Positions 27,257-37,502 of a stretch of 64,000 bases of DNA are shown here, piece after piece. Made by a program: the position numbers and the translations under genes. This DNA comes from Microvelia longipes (taxonomy: Eukaryota; Arthropoda; Insecta; Hemiptera; Veliidae), in assembly GCA_018340805.1 (NCBI GenBank), contig JACMZG010001908.1, positions 11,239,355 through 11,303,354 on the forward strand. The letters run 5' to 3'. The notes under the pieces are model-generated. The model had not been told where the DNA came from. It ran no database searches and was given only the letters and a program-made list of their open reading frames with translations. Within the stretch, counting starts at the first letter, position 1. Each line of letters begins with the position of its first letter.

Positions 27257-28062
27257 TATGCATTTTTGTATGTACACATGTAAGTATGTATAAATTCTCG
27301 ATTAAAGAATGACATCCTGACATCCTTTCAAAAGACCCTCTCCCCCCCCCTCCATGATCTTAACCTCATAAGTTGGTTTTTCAAATGGAAATACGCTATT
27401 CTCTAACTTATTCTCTCCCTCCTTTTATTTTTTTAATTTTAAATAAAAATTGTTTGTTTCAAATTTATATATTTATCACGAATTAACAAAATTGTATAAA
27501 TAAAAATATAATCTGTACGGGTTCTAAGCAGAGTCCTCGCTCAGAATCATTTCTTGAGGACTCTTACTCAATCATGCATGTATAATTGTTAATCTGTTTT
27601 TCTTTATTGATGTATAAATATACATATTTATTATTATTATTATTATTATTATTAATGGAAGCAAATACCTTACGTGTCATACCTGTTCCACCCTAATCAT
27701 ATCTTCCCGTTTTCTATTCTTATTTCTTATATTTGAAATTTCAGTTAAACAATTTTCATGACTAAAAGCAGTAAATAATCTATTTAAGGTGAATCTTACC
27801 GTAACCTAAATCTAATGAAATAGGTTTCAACACAAATTTATCACTCTTTTCTAAAATCAAGAGGTACTTTATGACCTCTCTACTTCTTTTTATCGAGTAC
27901 AAGGTCTTGAAAATATCTGGTAAAAATTGGTCTCACGAATAGGAAAAAATAATGTTGTGCCACTAAATTAGATCATACTACTGTGTATGTATAAAACAAA
28001 AAAGTGAAGTTTCATTTTCATGTAACAACGGAAAAATACGTATACATATAAAATAAAATGAA

Positions 28063-28065
<3 letters not shown>
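27257..28065. other. intergenic stretch with a short (TTA)n tract
   Basis: A (TTA)n tract of about 9 units lies at 27626-27653. No gene seen. Confidence 0.55.

Positions 28066-28131
<66 letters not shown>
28066..28131. repeat. (TA)n microsatellite
   Basis: Uninterrupted TA tract of about 66 bp, immediately left of a family A fragment. Confidence 0.95.
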
Positions 28132-28135
<4 letters not shown>

Positions 28136-28139
28136 AATG

Positions 28140-28380
28140 TTCGTTTTAGGGCCTTTTAGATCATGCTTCGCTCGTCCTTAAAATTTACAAGTCGTTAAAT
28201 TTATACTGCAACACGTCTTCAGACTTGCTTCGCTTGTCCTCAGATAGTAAATACATCGAGCACTGACCAAGCTCGACGCTGCTAAACTTTTATGATCCAT
28301 AGAAAATCATGGATATGTCGTATTGAAAAGAAACTTTATTATTTATTAAGTAAAAATAAAAACTAGTACCAAATTTCAAC
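28140..28380 (+). mobile_element. family A element, 5-prime fragment
   Basis: ATGCTTCGCTCGTCCTTAAA, GACTTGCTTCGCTTGTCCTC, GAGCACTGACCAAGCTCGAC and the TTTTATGATCCATAGAAAATC block, in the usual order. Confidence 0.75.
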
Positions 28381-28394
28381 CTTATTAAATTATT

Positions 28395-28620
28395 TTATCT
28401 ACTCACGGCAGCAAAATTAGCCAATACTGGACTGTTTTTAAGCTGCAAAATGTCGTTTTACCTACACTGTCAAACAATACGGGAAATATTTTAAAACAGT
28501 ACGCAAAATGTTTCAAAACAGTACGCAAAATGTTTTGGTAATGAAAAATGTACTAGGGAGTTATGGCTCATTTAAATAACATGGGAAACAAGTCAAAACT
28601 CCCTAGGCGGGAAAATGAAT
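28395..28620 (+). repeat. dispersed repeat, possible 5-prime end of a DNA transposon
   Basis: A related block occurs at 34890-35060: GCAGCAAAATTAGCCAATAC, GGACTGTTTTTAAGCTGCAA, AATGTCGTTTTACC, then AAACAAGTCAAAACTCCCTA. Here an AAACAGTACGCAAAATGTTT segment is duplicated in tandem. It sits about 400 bp upstream of the small frame at 29002. Confidence 0.55.
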
Positions 28621-29001
28621 GAGCGGAATTTATTATTTTACAAATTATTGCGTGAATTTCGGTATTGTTTTATTTTGTAAACTATGATTTATTCTAGCTT
28701 GTTTCTAGTATGTAACTTTCTTTATTGTTACTTAAAATTACGATGTTATTATTAAATGTTTAACATTTAACATTTGTTTATCTAATAATATATAATGTTT
28801 TGGAAACAAATTGGCAACACTGATAATTTTGGCATTAAATTAAATTATTTACCAGCTGTTTATGAATCGACAGATTTTTAATGTTTAAGTCGTCAGATTT
28901 TGTATTTCATGTTGTTATATTTAGTTTAAGTATATAAAGTTACAAAAAATAGAACGTTATCAAAAACTAAATCTGTAAACTAAAGTTAAGTTACTAAAAT
29001 A

Positions 29002-29154
29002 ATGAGTGATAACAACAGTGAAGTGAATAAAGATACAAACATTGTTGACATTGACGAGTTATTGGACCATTCTCCACCTGATATTGTCAGCGTTGCATCT
29101 ACTTCAAACCAGTCTTTACTGCCTGTAAAATCTCGCAGCAAGTATTTAAAATAA
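29002..29154 (+). CDS. small acidic reading frame, possibly the first exon of a transposon or host gene
   Basis: A 50-codon frame with a good start context (AAAATAATGAG) and a balanced composition unlike the AT-rich noise around it. The product begins MSDNNSEVNKDTNIVDIDEL, continues LDHSPPDIVSVASTSN and ends PVKSRSKYLK before TAA. The acidic start, the Ser/Pro-rich middle and the basic KSRSKYLK tail resemble the start of a transposase or BED-finger protein, but no domain is complete. A splice donor (AGCAA/GTATTT) lies inside the last codons, so the stop may be intronic. The upstream region (28395-28620) is repeated elsewhere, which favours a transposon. I do not recognise the family. Confidence 0.4.
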   Translation: MSDNNSEVNKDTNIVDIDELLDHSPPDIVSVASTSNQSLLPVKSRSKYLK

Positions 29155-29189
29155 TCTTTTGTGTATTTTTTCTGCCGTTAGAAGATAAA

Positions 29190-29364
29190 ATAGTATATGT
29201 ACTATGCAGCAAAGAAACATTGCAGACTCGTGCAATAATTACCTGCCTCGGCTTACGCCTCTGCAGGTAATTTCCATAGCCCGCCCTCGCCTTCGGCTCG
29301 GGGGCAAATTTATAAAACTCGTCTGCAAAATTCCATTTTGCTGCCTAGCGGCATAATATACTAT
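29190..29364. mobile_element. short MITE with GC-rich core
   Basis: Terminal inverted repeats: ATAGTATATGTACTATGCAG at the left and TAGCGGCATAATATACTAT at the right. GCAGACTCGTGCAATAATTA and ACTCGTCTGCAAAATTCC are mirrored inside. The core has a CCCTCGCCTTCGGCTCGGGG hairpin and a TACCTGC/GCAGGTA hairpin. Confidence 0.7.
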
Positions 29365-29384
29365 TTCAAATTTTTAAATTTAAA

Positions 29385-29790
29385 AGGCATATGATAAAAA
29401 TTGAACTAATGGTAATAATGACATGAAACTTGACATATATGTTAGGCTTATACATGGCTGCATGCGTGCCAAATCTCACGTTTTATGATCCTTCAAAATT
29501 TTTGCTCAGTCATTATTGCCAGATAATGACGTCATAAAGCAATGTTTTTCCGAATAGTACAACACACCTATAGACTGATTTTTCAATAAAGTTCCAACTT
29601 TATTGAAATTAATTTAAGCATAAATTAACTGGGAGCTACGATGATAACAGACACACACACATAGACAGACAACTTTGTAAATACCACTCAGGAGGCCTTA
29701 ACACCTGAAACGGAATTCCGGTGACATCATGGTTTCGGATTTTTTGCAAACACAATACTTTTCCTATACCTACAGTATAAATAAAAAGGA
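29385..29790 (+). mobile_element. family A element, 3-prime half
   Basis: AAAAATTGAACTAATGGTAA, GATGATAACAGACACACACA, CTGAAACGGAATTCCGG and the terminal hairpin TTTCCTATACCTACAGTATA are present. The 5-prime half is missing. Confidence 0.8.
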
Positions 29791-29959
29791 AAAGTAAAAA
29801 TATGTGTTTACTTTCACTCTCAGATATCCTATAGACCTAATAGTATAATCTAAATGTATTCTTAGAGTGAAGTAATAATGTAAATACTATGCGTAAAACT
29901 ATAACTGATTAATAATTACAATACCAGTTGTAAAACAGAAATGTGAGAAAAATATAGAA

Positions 29960-30180
29960 AAAACCATAACAAAATACGGGCCTTCGGCACGTAGCCGCTA
30001 CGCGGCGTCGTCCCGCCGGGCCGCGTCGCGGCCCGTGGGCCTCCCAGTGACCGCTTCGCGGCCACATTGTTGTTGTTTTGTATTAATGTATCGTTTCTTG
30101 TCACATGGCATTTTGCCACGTATTTAGCGAATTTTCACAGCCTCGTTTCACAGGCCCGCTTCGCGGGCCTGAGAGGCTTT
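29960..30180. repeat. GC-rich island of CGCTTCGCG-type palindromes
   Basis: Within 200 bp there are several short hairpins: GCCGCTACGCGGC, GGGCCGCGTCGCGGCCC, ACCGCTTCGCGGCC and AGGCCCGCTTCGCGGGCCT, the last a perfect 8-bp stem with a TTC loop. Surrounding DNA is AT-rich. The 67-codon frames here are low-complexity readings of this island. Confidence 0.7.
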
Positions 30181-30563
30181 CTCACAAATTTGTTTTTATT
30201 AATCCTCTATTATTAATAATAAGCAATAATATTACAGTTAACAAGCAATACAAGAAAATAATAAGTATATTTAAATACATAACTAATACGTTTTTTATAG
30301 AGGTATAAAGAATACAAGGAAAATATCCACACGTTGCAACTGTTGAAGTAACCTTGTATAAAAGGTAAGAAAAGATTATAGTTTCATCTTTCATCTGCTT
30401 TAGTTATCGTCCACTATACAAAAGGGTATAAACACTTACTTACATTTATGATTGTTTATAGAATTTAAAGAATAATGTCAAATTTGTTTTTGTAAACAAA
30501 TTGTTTATTTTGAGTAAAATCTTTAAGGTTAAAAAAAAATATTTCATTTAATAATAAAATACT

Positions 30564-30695
30564 TTACTTAGGATTGTCCGATTGAGCTGAAACTGGTCGC
30601 ATTCGTTTTAGAATAACTTCGACCATATAAAGACTACTTCGATGTTCTTCCTCTTTACGGGTCTGCTTAGCTCGGCGTGGTTCAGTGGAAGCCAT
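30564..30695 (-). CDS. short reading frame with strong start context, unidentified
   Basis: Starts at ATG 30695-30693 in the context GGGCAAAATGGCTTCC and ends in TAA at 30564. The product, MASTEPRRAKQTRKEEEHRS followed by SLYMVEVILKRMRPVSAQSD and NPK, is basic and charged at the front. Upstream (30720-30800, minus strand) a GTATAAGAG TATA-like box and a purine/pyrimidine-rich leader with GAGACCTCTACCTC are visible. The 3-prime half overlaps a short repeated block: its reverse, CGATTGAGCTGAAACTGGTC, recurs near 30883 as CGATTGAGCTGAAATTGGTC. So the frame may be a first exon, a fusion into a repeat, or part of a transposon. No family recognised. Confidence 0.3.
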   Translation of the reverse strand: MASTEPRRAKQTRKEEEHRSSLYMVEVILKRMRPVSAQSDNPK

Positions 30696-31132
30696 TTTGC
30701 CCTGTCTCTCTGGACAGTAGGCTTACCATGATGGAGCAAGAGGTAGAGGTCTCTCTTTCTCTTATACTATATCCCCCACCTCTACACTACTGACCCAACA
30801 GATATAGTACGAGTCTTTGACCTAGACGTATACATATATACAAGATTTATATATATGTATGATTGCGCCATTTGTGATGGTTCGATTGAGCTGAAATTGG
30901 TCTTAATCGATTTAGCTAGCCGTCTACCTAAATACTAGATACCTTGTTTTAAAGCCATTTTAAGTTTCAAATTTTTTTTTCATGACGTCATAACTTTGGT
31001 TGATGACGTCATAATGTTTTTATAAACAATAGGCCTCGTAACCTCCTGAACATCTCGCGATTTGCAAAGTTTCGTTTCAATTTGAGAACGCCTTCGAGGT
31101 TGTCATACGAAAGGGTAGAAAACTTACATACA

Positions 31133-31136
<4 letters not shown>

Positions 31137-31209
<73 letters not shown>

Positions 31210-31226
31210 TATATATATATATATAA
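31137..31226. repeat. (TA)n(CA)n microsatellite
   Basis: TA tract interrupted once by ACACACAC. Confidence 0.95.
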
Positions 31227-31329
31227 ACTTTTTAATATATTGGGACCACCGATTAGAAGCGTCAACTTCCGTCATCAGAACAACCTCATAAGCGTCATTT
31301 TCATTATAAAAATTCGCTAAAAATCGTGT

Positions 31330-32042
31330 ACGTGGTGCCTCGGAACTTTTCTTTATTACATAGGATTCGCTACGCTCATCCTCCCTGCTTCGGACTCACA
31401 AATATAGTTCGCCATATGTATACTGCAACATGCCTTTGGATTCGCTCGTCTTCAGATAGTAAATGCATCCGTATCATTCTCAGCAGTCACCCGTAAAGCA
31501 TTGACCACGCTCAATGCTCCTTACTTTTTATGATCCAACAAAAATCATGGATATACTTATCGTGTTGAAACTAAAATTAATGAAGTTATTTATTAGGAAA
31601 TGGTATACACTTGTACCAAATTTCAACTCAATCAGACCATTTCCCAATTTTTTGCATTTTTTAAAAAACGTACACTAGTCAAACAATAAAAATTGAACTA
31701 ATGCTGATAATGAGATAACAATTGTTAGTATTATACTGAGTCACATGTGTGTCAAATTTCAATATGATCGCATCATTTTTCCGATTTTTATGATTTTTCG
31801 ACATTTTCCCTGAGTCATTATTGCGGGTTAATGACGTAATAAAAATTATTTTCCGAATAGCACAACTACAGCGGTAGACAGATATTTGTACAAAATTTCA
31901 ACTCATGATAACAGTCAAACACACATACACAGGGGGCCTTAAAAACGCCTGAAACGGATAATTCCGGTTTCATCCCGGCTTCGGTTTTTTTGCAAACACA
32001 ATACTCTTTCTATATACCTACGGTATAAATGAGGAAAAGTAA
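31330..32042 (+). mobile_element. family A element, best full-length copy
   Basis: Starts GTGCCTCGGAACTTTTC and ends ACGGTATAAATGAGGAAAAG. Features in order are: the CGCTACGCTCATCCTCC block, GTCACCCGTAAAGCATTGAC, TATGATCCAACAAAAATCAT, the ACTCAATCAGACCATTT block, GAACTAATGCTGATAATGAG, GGGTTAATGACGTAATAAA, ATTCCGGTTTCATCCCGG and the terminal hairpin. The left ACTTTTCYTYAT and the right ATGAGGAAAAGT are inverted repeats of about 12 bp. No transposase frame in about 700 bp, so the family is non-autonomous. Confidence 0.85.
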
Positions 32043-32064
32043 TCATTTAATATAATTAATTAAT

Positions 32065-32187
<123 letters not shown>

Positions 32188-32337
32188 AAAATAATAATAA
32201 ACCAAAAAAAAATACATAGCAACATCCAATACCAACAAGTGACCTTCTTTTGATATTCCAAGTTACAAAAAAATAGGCAAGTATGTGATGTCCAGGAATA
32301 GAGGCAATTAAAAGTTTTAAATATATCACTACTATTT

Positions 32338-32560
32338 CTCATTTATACCGTAGATATAAATGAGACGCAAAATTTTTTTGCGTTAGCAAAAAAATCCGTA
32401 ACCGGGAGGTCACTGGTGTTTTTGAGACCTCCAAGGTGGTTTTTACAAAAATGTCTGTCTGTACGTGTGTGCGTCTGTTATCAGCGTATCTCCTAGGGTA
32501 TTTTGCTATAGAGAGTTTAAACTTAATACAAAAATCAATTTTAAGGTCTAGTTGTGCTAT
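32338..32560 (-). mobile_element. family A element, 3-prime fragment
   Basis: Begins with the terminal hairpin in reverse (CTCATTTATACCGTAGATAT), then TTTTTTTGCGTTAGCAAAA, GGGAGGTCACTGGTG and CTGTTATCAGCGTATCTCC. Confidence 0.8.
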
Positions 32561-33110
32561 GTATAATATAAATTTTAATTTACATTGGTTTAAAATTGAT
32601 AAACTGAATATTTAGGATGATAAAAATATACACGCATGAGAGACACAGACAGTAAGTAAATATTCTAATAGAACAGTTAACACATAAGGTAAGGTCATTG
32701 ACGTCTTAAAAATAAAGACTACATTTATTGTTATTATGCTGTCATATAAAAGGGCTTTGTCATTACTTGATTAACAAATAATAAAAAAGAATACTAACAA
32801 ACAAGGGTGTAAAGAAAGGATAATAAAGGGGAATTAAAAGCTTTATAATAGAAGAAAATTAATTAAAAATATAAATTAGTGTTGTTATAAAAGTTAGGGG
32901 CTGTTATAGTAGGTTAACATAATGAACGTAGGAGCGTAATAATAACAACTAATGATAAAGGCTGTAGTTATGTCTCTTATTATGTTATTGTTGGATACTA
33001 ATTAACTTATTAATAATTATTACTCGAAAATGAGCTGTGGAGTACCACACAATAAACAACAACCAAGTCTCTTCACTTAACATGCTTTATTGACAGAGCT
33101 ACCGAAGAGC
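32561..33110. other. AT-rich stretch, nothing recognised
   Basis: No gene or shared repeat found. Confidence 0.5.
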
Positions 33111-33114
33111 ACTT

Positions 33115-33214
33115 CTTGAAATTGTAAAGGGATTGGCTATCACCTTGGCTATGGTGATAGCCAATCCCTTTCCAATTTCAAGAACTGACTTTATCTAGTC
33201 ACCACTAGATAAAG
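33115..33214. repeat. two consecutive strong hairpins
   Basis: 33115-33182: arms CTTGAAATTG plus AAAGGGATTGGCTATCACC and their near-perfect complement, about 30 bp, around the 8-base loop TTGGCTAT. 33189-33214: perfect 11-bp arms CTTTATCTAGT/ACTAGATAAAG with loop CACC. No mature-RNA evidence is available. Confidence 0.8.
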
Positions 33215-33266
33215 GTAGGTGTCAAGCTGTAGACGATCCGGGCCTTGGCTTATATAAATATAAGTA

Positions 33267-33512
<246 letters not shown>

Positions 33513-34030
33513 ATTAATAATCAAAAGTATACTAAAGACAAGAAGTAAGTTTCAAGAATACTATAGGTCAATAGAATAAACAGAAATGGTAAAAATGTTA
33601 TTACTGCATAAAATTATAAAAATTAGTTTTATACAAAAAAAACCGATTTTGTAAGATTGATTAAAAGTTAAATCTTACATCCGATATCTTGTTATCAGAA
33701 AGAAAATGTTATATAGGAAATGTTTAAGAGAATGGAAAGGTTGGGAAACTGGACAAACATGAGTTCCTTCTAGACGGTGAAATGATAACAAGTCGTGGGA
33801 ATGTCAAATTTCAGTAGAATGAACAAAGTATATAAAAAGAAATGCTTTCATTATATTACACGCATAAAAAACCTTCATTATAACACGATTAAATACGAGA
33901 AGAAAGCTTTTATAATCACAACAATAGATTAGACAAACTAAGGCTCATTATTTAATATCAAGACGTTAATGATGTTCACCGTTCGCTGAGCTAAAAGCAA
34001 TGATTTGTGTATGTAGTAGGACAAATAGCA
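33513..34030. other. AT-rich stretch, nothing recognised
   Basis: No gene or shared repeat found. Confidence 0.5.
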
Positions 34031-34231
34031 AATAAAATATATTTAATTTGATTTGTAAGACATCCGAGTTTTACAAAACACACATTTATTTGACACTATC
34101 AATAAAATATATAACATTCGATTTGTATGATTACCGAGTTTTACAAAACATACATTTTTGACACAATATAAATAAAATATATAACATTTGATTTTTATCA
34201 AAACCGAGTTTTATAAAACATAAATATTTTA
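34031..34231 (+). repeat. 70-bp tandem repeat, three copies
   Basis: AATAAAATAT recurs at 34031, 34101 and 34171, an exact 70-bp step. Each unit also has GATTTGTA and CCGAGTTTTACAAAACA. The array resumes at 34657 (TATTTGACATAATATAAATA), so the element at 34232-34656 is inserted in its third copy. A stray CGAGTTTTGCAAAACATGAT lies at 56310. Confidence 0.85.
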
Positions 34232-34656
34232 GACCAAGAGCCCAGGGGTGTTTTGTAAATATAAAGTGTAATGGCTGGAACCGGTCTTAATTTTTCGTAA
34301 ATACCTTCCTGAACAAGGATCTGTAATTCTGCCGACTCGTATCGGATGGGTGTCCCAGGCAGAACGCACTTTAGGGGTCAAAGGTTCTGCCTGGGACACC
34401 CATCCGATTCGAGTCGGCAGAATTGCGGATCCTTGTTCAGGAGGGTATTTACGAAAAATTAAACCCGTTTCCAGCCATTACACTTTTTATTAACTTGGGT
34501 AGTAAATTTGACCTATAAAGTGCGTTCTGCCTGGGACACCCATCCGATACGAGTCGGCAGAATTGCAGATCCTTGTTCAGGAAAGTATTTACGAAAAATT
34601 GACACCGGTTCCAGCCATTACACTTTTTATTAAGAAAACACCCCTGGCTCTTGGTC
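34232..34656. mobile_element. snapback element of three mirrored modules
   Basis: Ends: GACCAAGAGCCCAGGGGTGT at the left and the inverted ACACCCCTGGCTCTTGGTC at the right. Inside, a ~105-bp module (GTAATGGCTGGAACCGGT, GAACAAGGATCTGTAATTCT, CGACTCGTATCGGATGGGTG) is present once forward (34268-34374) and twice inverted (34384-34490 and 34520-34625). TA lies on both sides, fitting a TA target duplication. No coding capacity. Confidence 0.85.
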
Positions 34657-34889
34657 TATTTGACATAATATAAATAAAATATATAACAACCTAGATTTTA
34701 GGCTTATTCTTATAAAAGGGAAGTGGACGAAACAGAGCCACAAAAATGAATTTATATTATCTCAATTAAACTAACTAACTAAATAAATGCATGTTAATGT
34801 TAGAGGACTTTTAGCCTATTAGAATATACCCTCAGCGGTCGCAATTTCAGGCGTGTCAAAATGCATACTAAGAGTACAAAATAAATATT

Positions 34890-35060
34890 TATCTATTTAC
34901 AGCTGCAAAATTAGTCATTACTGAACTGTTTTTAAGCTGCAAAATGTCATTTTACCAATACTGACGACAACATATTTAAAAACAGTACAGGGAATTTGCT
35001 TGGTATAACTCTACCACCTAGGGACTTATGGTACATTTAAATATAATCGTAAACAAGTCA
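34890..35060 (+). repeat. second copy of the dispersed repeat at 28395-28620
   Basis: GCTGCAAAATTAGTCATTAC, GAACTGTTTTTAAGCTGCAA and GTAAACAAGTCAAAACACCC match the other copy in order, with moderate divergence. Confidence 0.6.
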
Positions 35061-35077
35061 AAACACCCAAAGACATG

Positions 35078-35386
35078 GAGATATTATTACTAGAGGGGCC
35101 CTATAGGTTAAATGGTGAAACATCGACAAAGTAACCTGATCACCTTCGCTAAAATATAATCAAATAATTAGTACAAATAAAAGTAACTTATTTAGGAGAA
35201 CGTTATACATATAAATCAAAACACAAACAATGTGCGGGAAGACGAAAATAATTGATTTATAATAACCTTAACTCACTCTTGGAGGAGGTTTCAACGAGGT
35301 TACACAGAGCCCTTGAGAGTCCCAAAAAGATGTTTCAGGTCTCGCAATGTATTGAGATAGGCTATGCCCCCTCTAGTATATATCTC
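35078..35386 (+). mobile_element. MITE D, copy 1 (~310 bp)
   Basis: Terminal inverted repeats GAGATATTATTACTAGAGG and CCCTCTAGTATATATCTC. The internal order GAAACATCGACAAAGTAACC, AACAATGTGCGGGAAG, AATAACCTTAACTCACTCTT, GAGGTTACACAGAGCCC is shared with 48962-49274 and 49311-49618. Confidence 0.85.
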
Positions 35387-35409
35387 TAAGCCCAAAGAGG
35401 AGAAATGAA

Positions 35410-35670
35410 TTAGAAGGTTATAATGCTGCAGGTAATTGAGTTAATTTCGGTGTATTTTATCTTCGGAACAGCACATCTAGACCTAAAGTCTTATTTTTGC
35501 GCCAAGTTTTAACTCTTGCATAAACACAGTGGCAGTTATGCGTGACAAACACACACTCATAGGACAGCATGATGAAAACCACTCACTCCGAACGTCATGA
35601 CAATGCCCGAAACGGATAATTTTAGGGGGAAAACAATACTTTCCCTATGATATAAGGAAAGTCATGCGAG
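35410..35670 (+). mobile_element. family A element, diverged 3-prime half
   Basis: CGGAACAGCACATCTAGACC, GCCAAGTTTTAACTCTTGCA, CACAGTGGCAGTTATGCGTG, GCCCGAAACGGATAATTTTA. A closer relative of the copy at 41900-42130 than of the main group. Confidence 0.65.
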
Positions 35671-36279
35671 GACAGGTGAAAATAAAATAAAAATTGTTAT
35701 GAAAAGTTTTCTTTTTTGCACTTGAATAATTTAATTCTAAACACAAAAACATCTATTTTTATACATTATGTCCATTTAAAAATGGTTATTATTCAGTAAG
35801 AAACACATATCAGTAAACGTAATCGTATTGAGTTCAATGTAAACGTATAACATGGGTTTTGTGTTTAACATTCAGGATGTAAGGTTGATTACATCCCTTC
35901 TTTTATGTCTCGAAATATACGAGAATGGCCAGAACTTTTTCATTGGTATATAGTTTTTTAGGTAATATACAATTTACAGTTCTCGTGATAACTGGATTAA
36001 TTCTAAAAGAAAACAGACAGTGAGAGAGAAACAAATAAAATACAGAGAGTAAGAGTAAAGGATCAAAGAAGAGTGATTCGCCTTCTTAAAATTCATTGTT
36101 TTTATGACAAAATATAAAAATGCATATACTTCTCATTCAAGACCAAGCAATAATATCAAGGTATAAATAAAAATTTTATTTATAAATAAAATAAAAGTAT
36201 AAATAAAATAATTTATTATAAAGATCTATAATAAAGATTTTTGCCTGCGTTCTATGAGTTTATTTAAGTTTTAACAAGT
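35671..36279. other. AT-rich stretch, nothing recognised
   Basis: Simple AT-rich sequence with repeated ATAAATAAAA blocks near 36180. No gene seen. Confidence 0.5.
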
Positions 36280-36550
36280 TTTGTACTTTTCCTCATTTAA
36301 ACCTCAAAGTAATGAGTTAGCAAAAATATTTGACATCGGGATTTCTCCTGAATTATACGTTTCAGGTGATAATAAGACCTCCCGAGTGGTTTTCATAATG
36401 TTTTCTGTCTGTAAGTATGTATGTGTATGTGTGTGTATGTGTGTGTGTATCATCGTACCTCCTATAGGGTATTTATACTAGAGAGTTGAAACTTAGTACA
36501 GATATGAATCTATCAATCACAATCTAGTTGTGCTATCCAGGAAATATTTT
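36280..36550 (-). mobile_element. family A element, 3-prime half
   Basis: GTACTTTTCCTCATTTAAAC at the left, then TTTCAGGTGATAATAAGACC, a GTGTGTGT block, ATCGTACCTCCTATAGGG and ATCTAGTTGTGCTATCC. The 66-codon frame here is an artefact. Confidence 0.75.
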
Positions 36551-36866
36551 TACGACAGTAAGACTTGCAAGGTAGCGAGTAATCCTTGTCTTAAAAATAT
36601 AATAACTATGATAAACAATGATTAAATGGACATAAGCTATAGGACTAAGCTATAATGACGCAGCAAGAGAAGTCCACATCCGTCAAGTTTTATTTAGAGA
36701 TGTATTAAACTAAATGTGCGTTTTATAGCTTTTTGGTTCTTTGTTTATTTTGTTCAATTTATGTTGGTTTTGATTTTACTTTTTGCGGCAAAGAACAATT
36801 GGCTTATGAAGTGAAGTCATGGACGGGGAGTGAGGAGGGGACATTACTTCCCCTTAATTAAGACTG

Positions 36867-36883
36867 TATATATATATAAAAAA

Positions 36884-36955
<72 letters not shown>

Positions 36956-36972
36956 TATTATACATATATATG
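36867..36972. repeat. (TA)n microsatellite
   Basis: Interrupted TA tract of about 105 bp. Confidence 0.95.
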
Positions 36973-37115
36973 TATGCATGTGTGTTTGTTGTGAATGTAT
37001 GTATGTACGAAATTTATTCCTAGACCTTTGTTTAAACAAGGTATATATTTTTAGATCGTTAGCAAGCTAATTTGATGAAGACCGGTTTCACCTTAATTGA
37101 AGACAAGACATTAAA

Positions 37116-37190
37116 GTATATATATATATATATATAATATAATATATTATATATAATATATATATATATATAATATATATATATATATAA
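37116..37190. repeat. interrupted (TA)n microsatellite
   Basis: TA tract with several AATATA slips. Immediately to the left, ATTTGATGAAGACCGGTTTC and TTGAAGAC (37068-37103) resemble the degenerate core described for 55001-55284. Confidence 0.9.
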
Positions 37191-37502
37191 ACAAGGAACA
37201 AATTAGTTATTGTCTACTCCACTATGACCATTTTATTATACCAGACATAGAAAAAATTATAATACATTAATTATCACGTAAGTGCTACCAACTGATTTAA
37301 GGTTAGTCTGTCATAGGAAAGGATACAGTAATTGTTTTCAATGCTGGTTTAATTGCAATCAAATTTATAAAATAAGCAGCGTGGGAAGCAAAATATATTT
37401 GGAAACAATGATAGATTTTCTACCTCTCACAATCATCAAGACATTGAAACAGGTTACAAAACTTATTTTAACTTCTGTAAATGCAAATTTTATAATCTAA
37501 TT

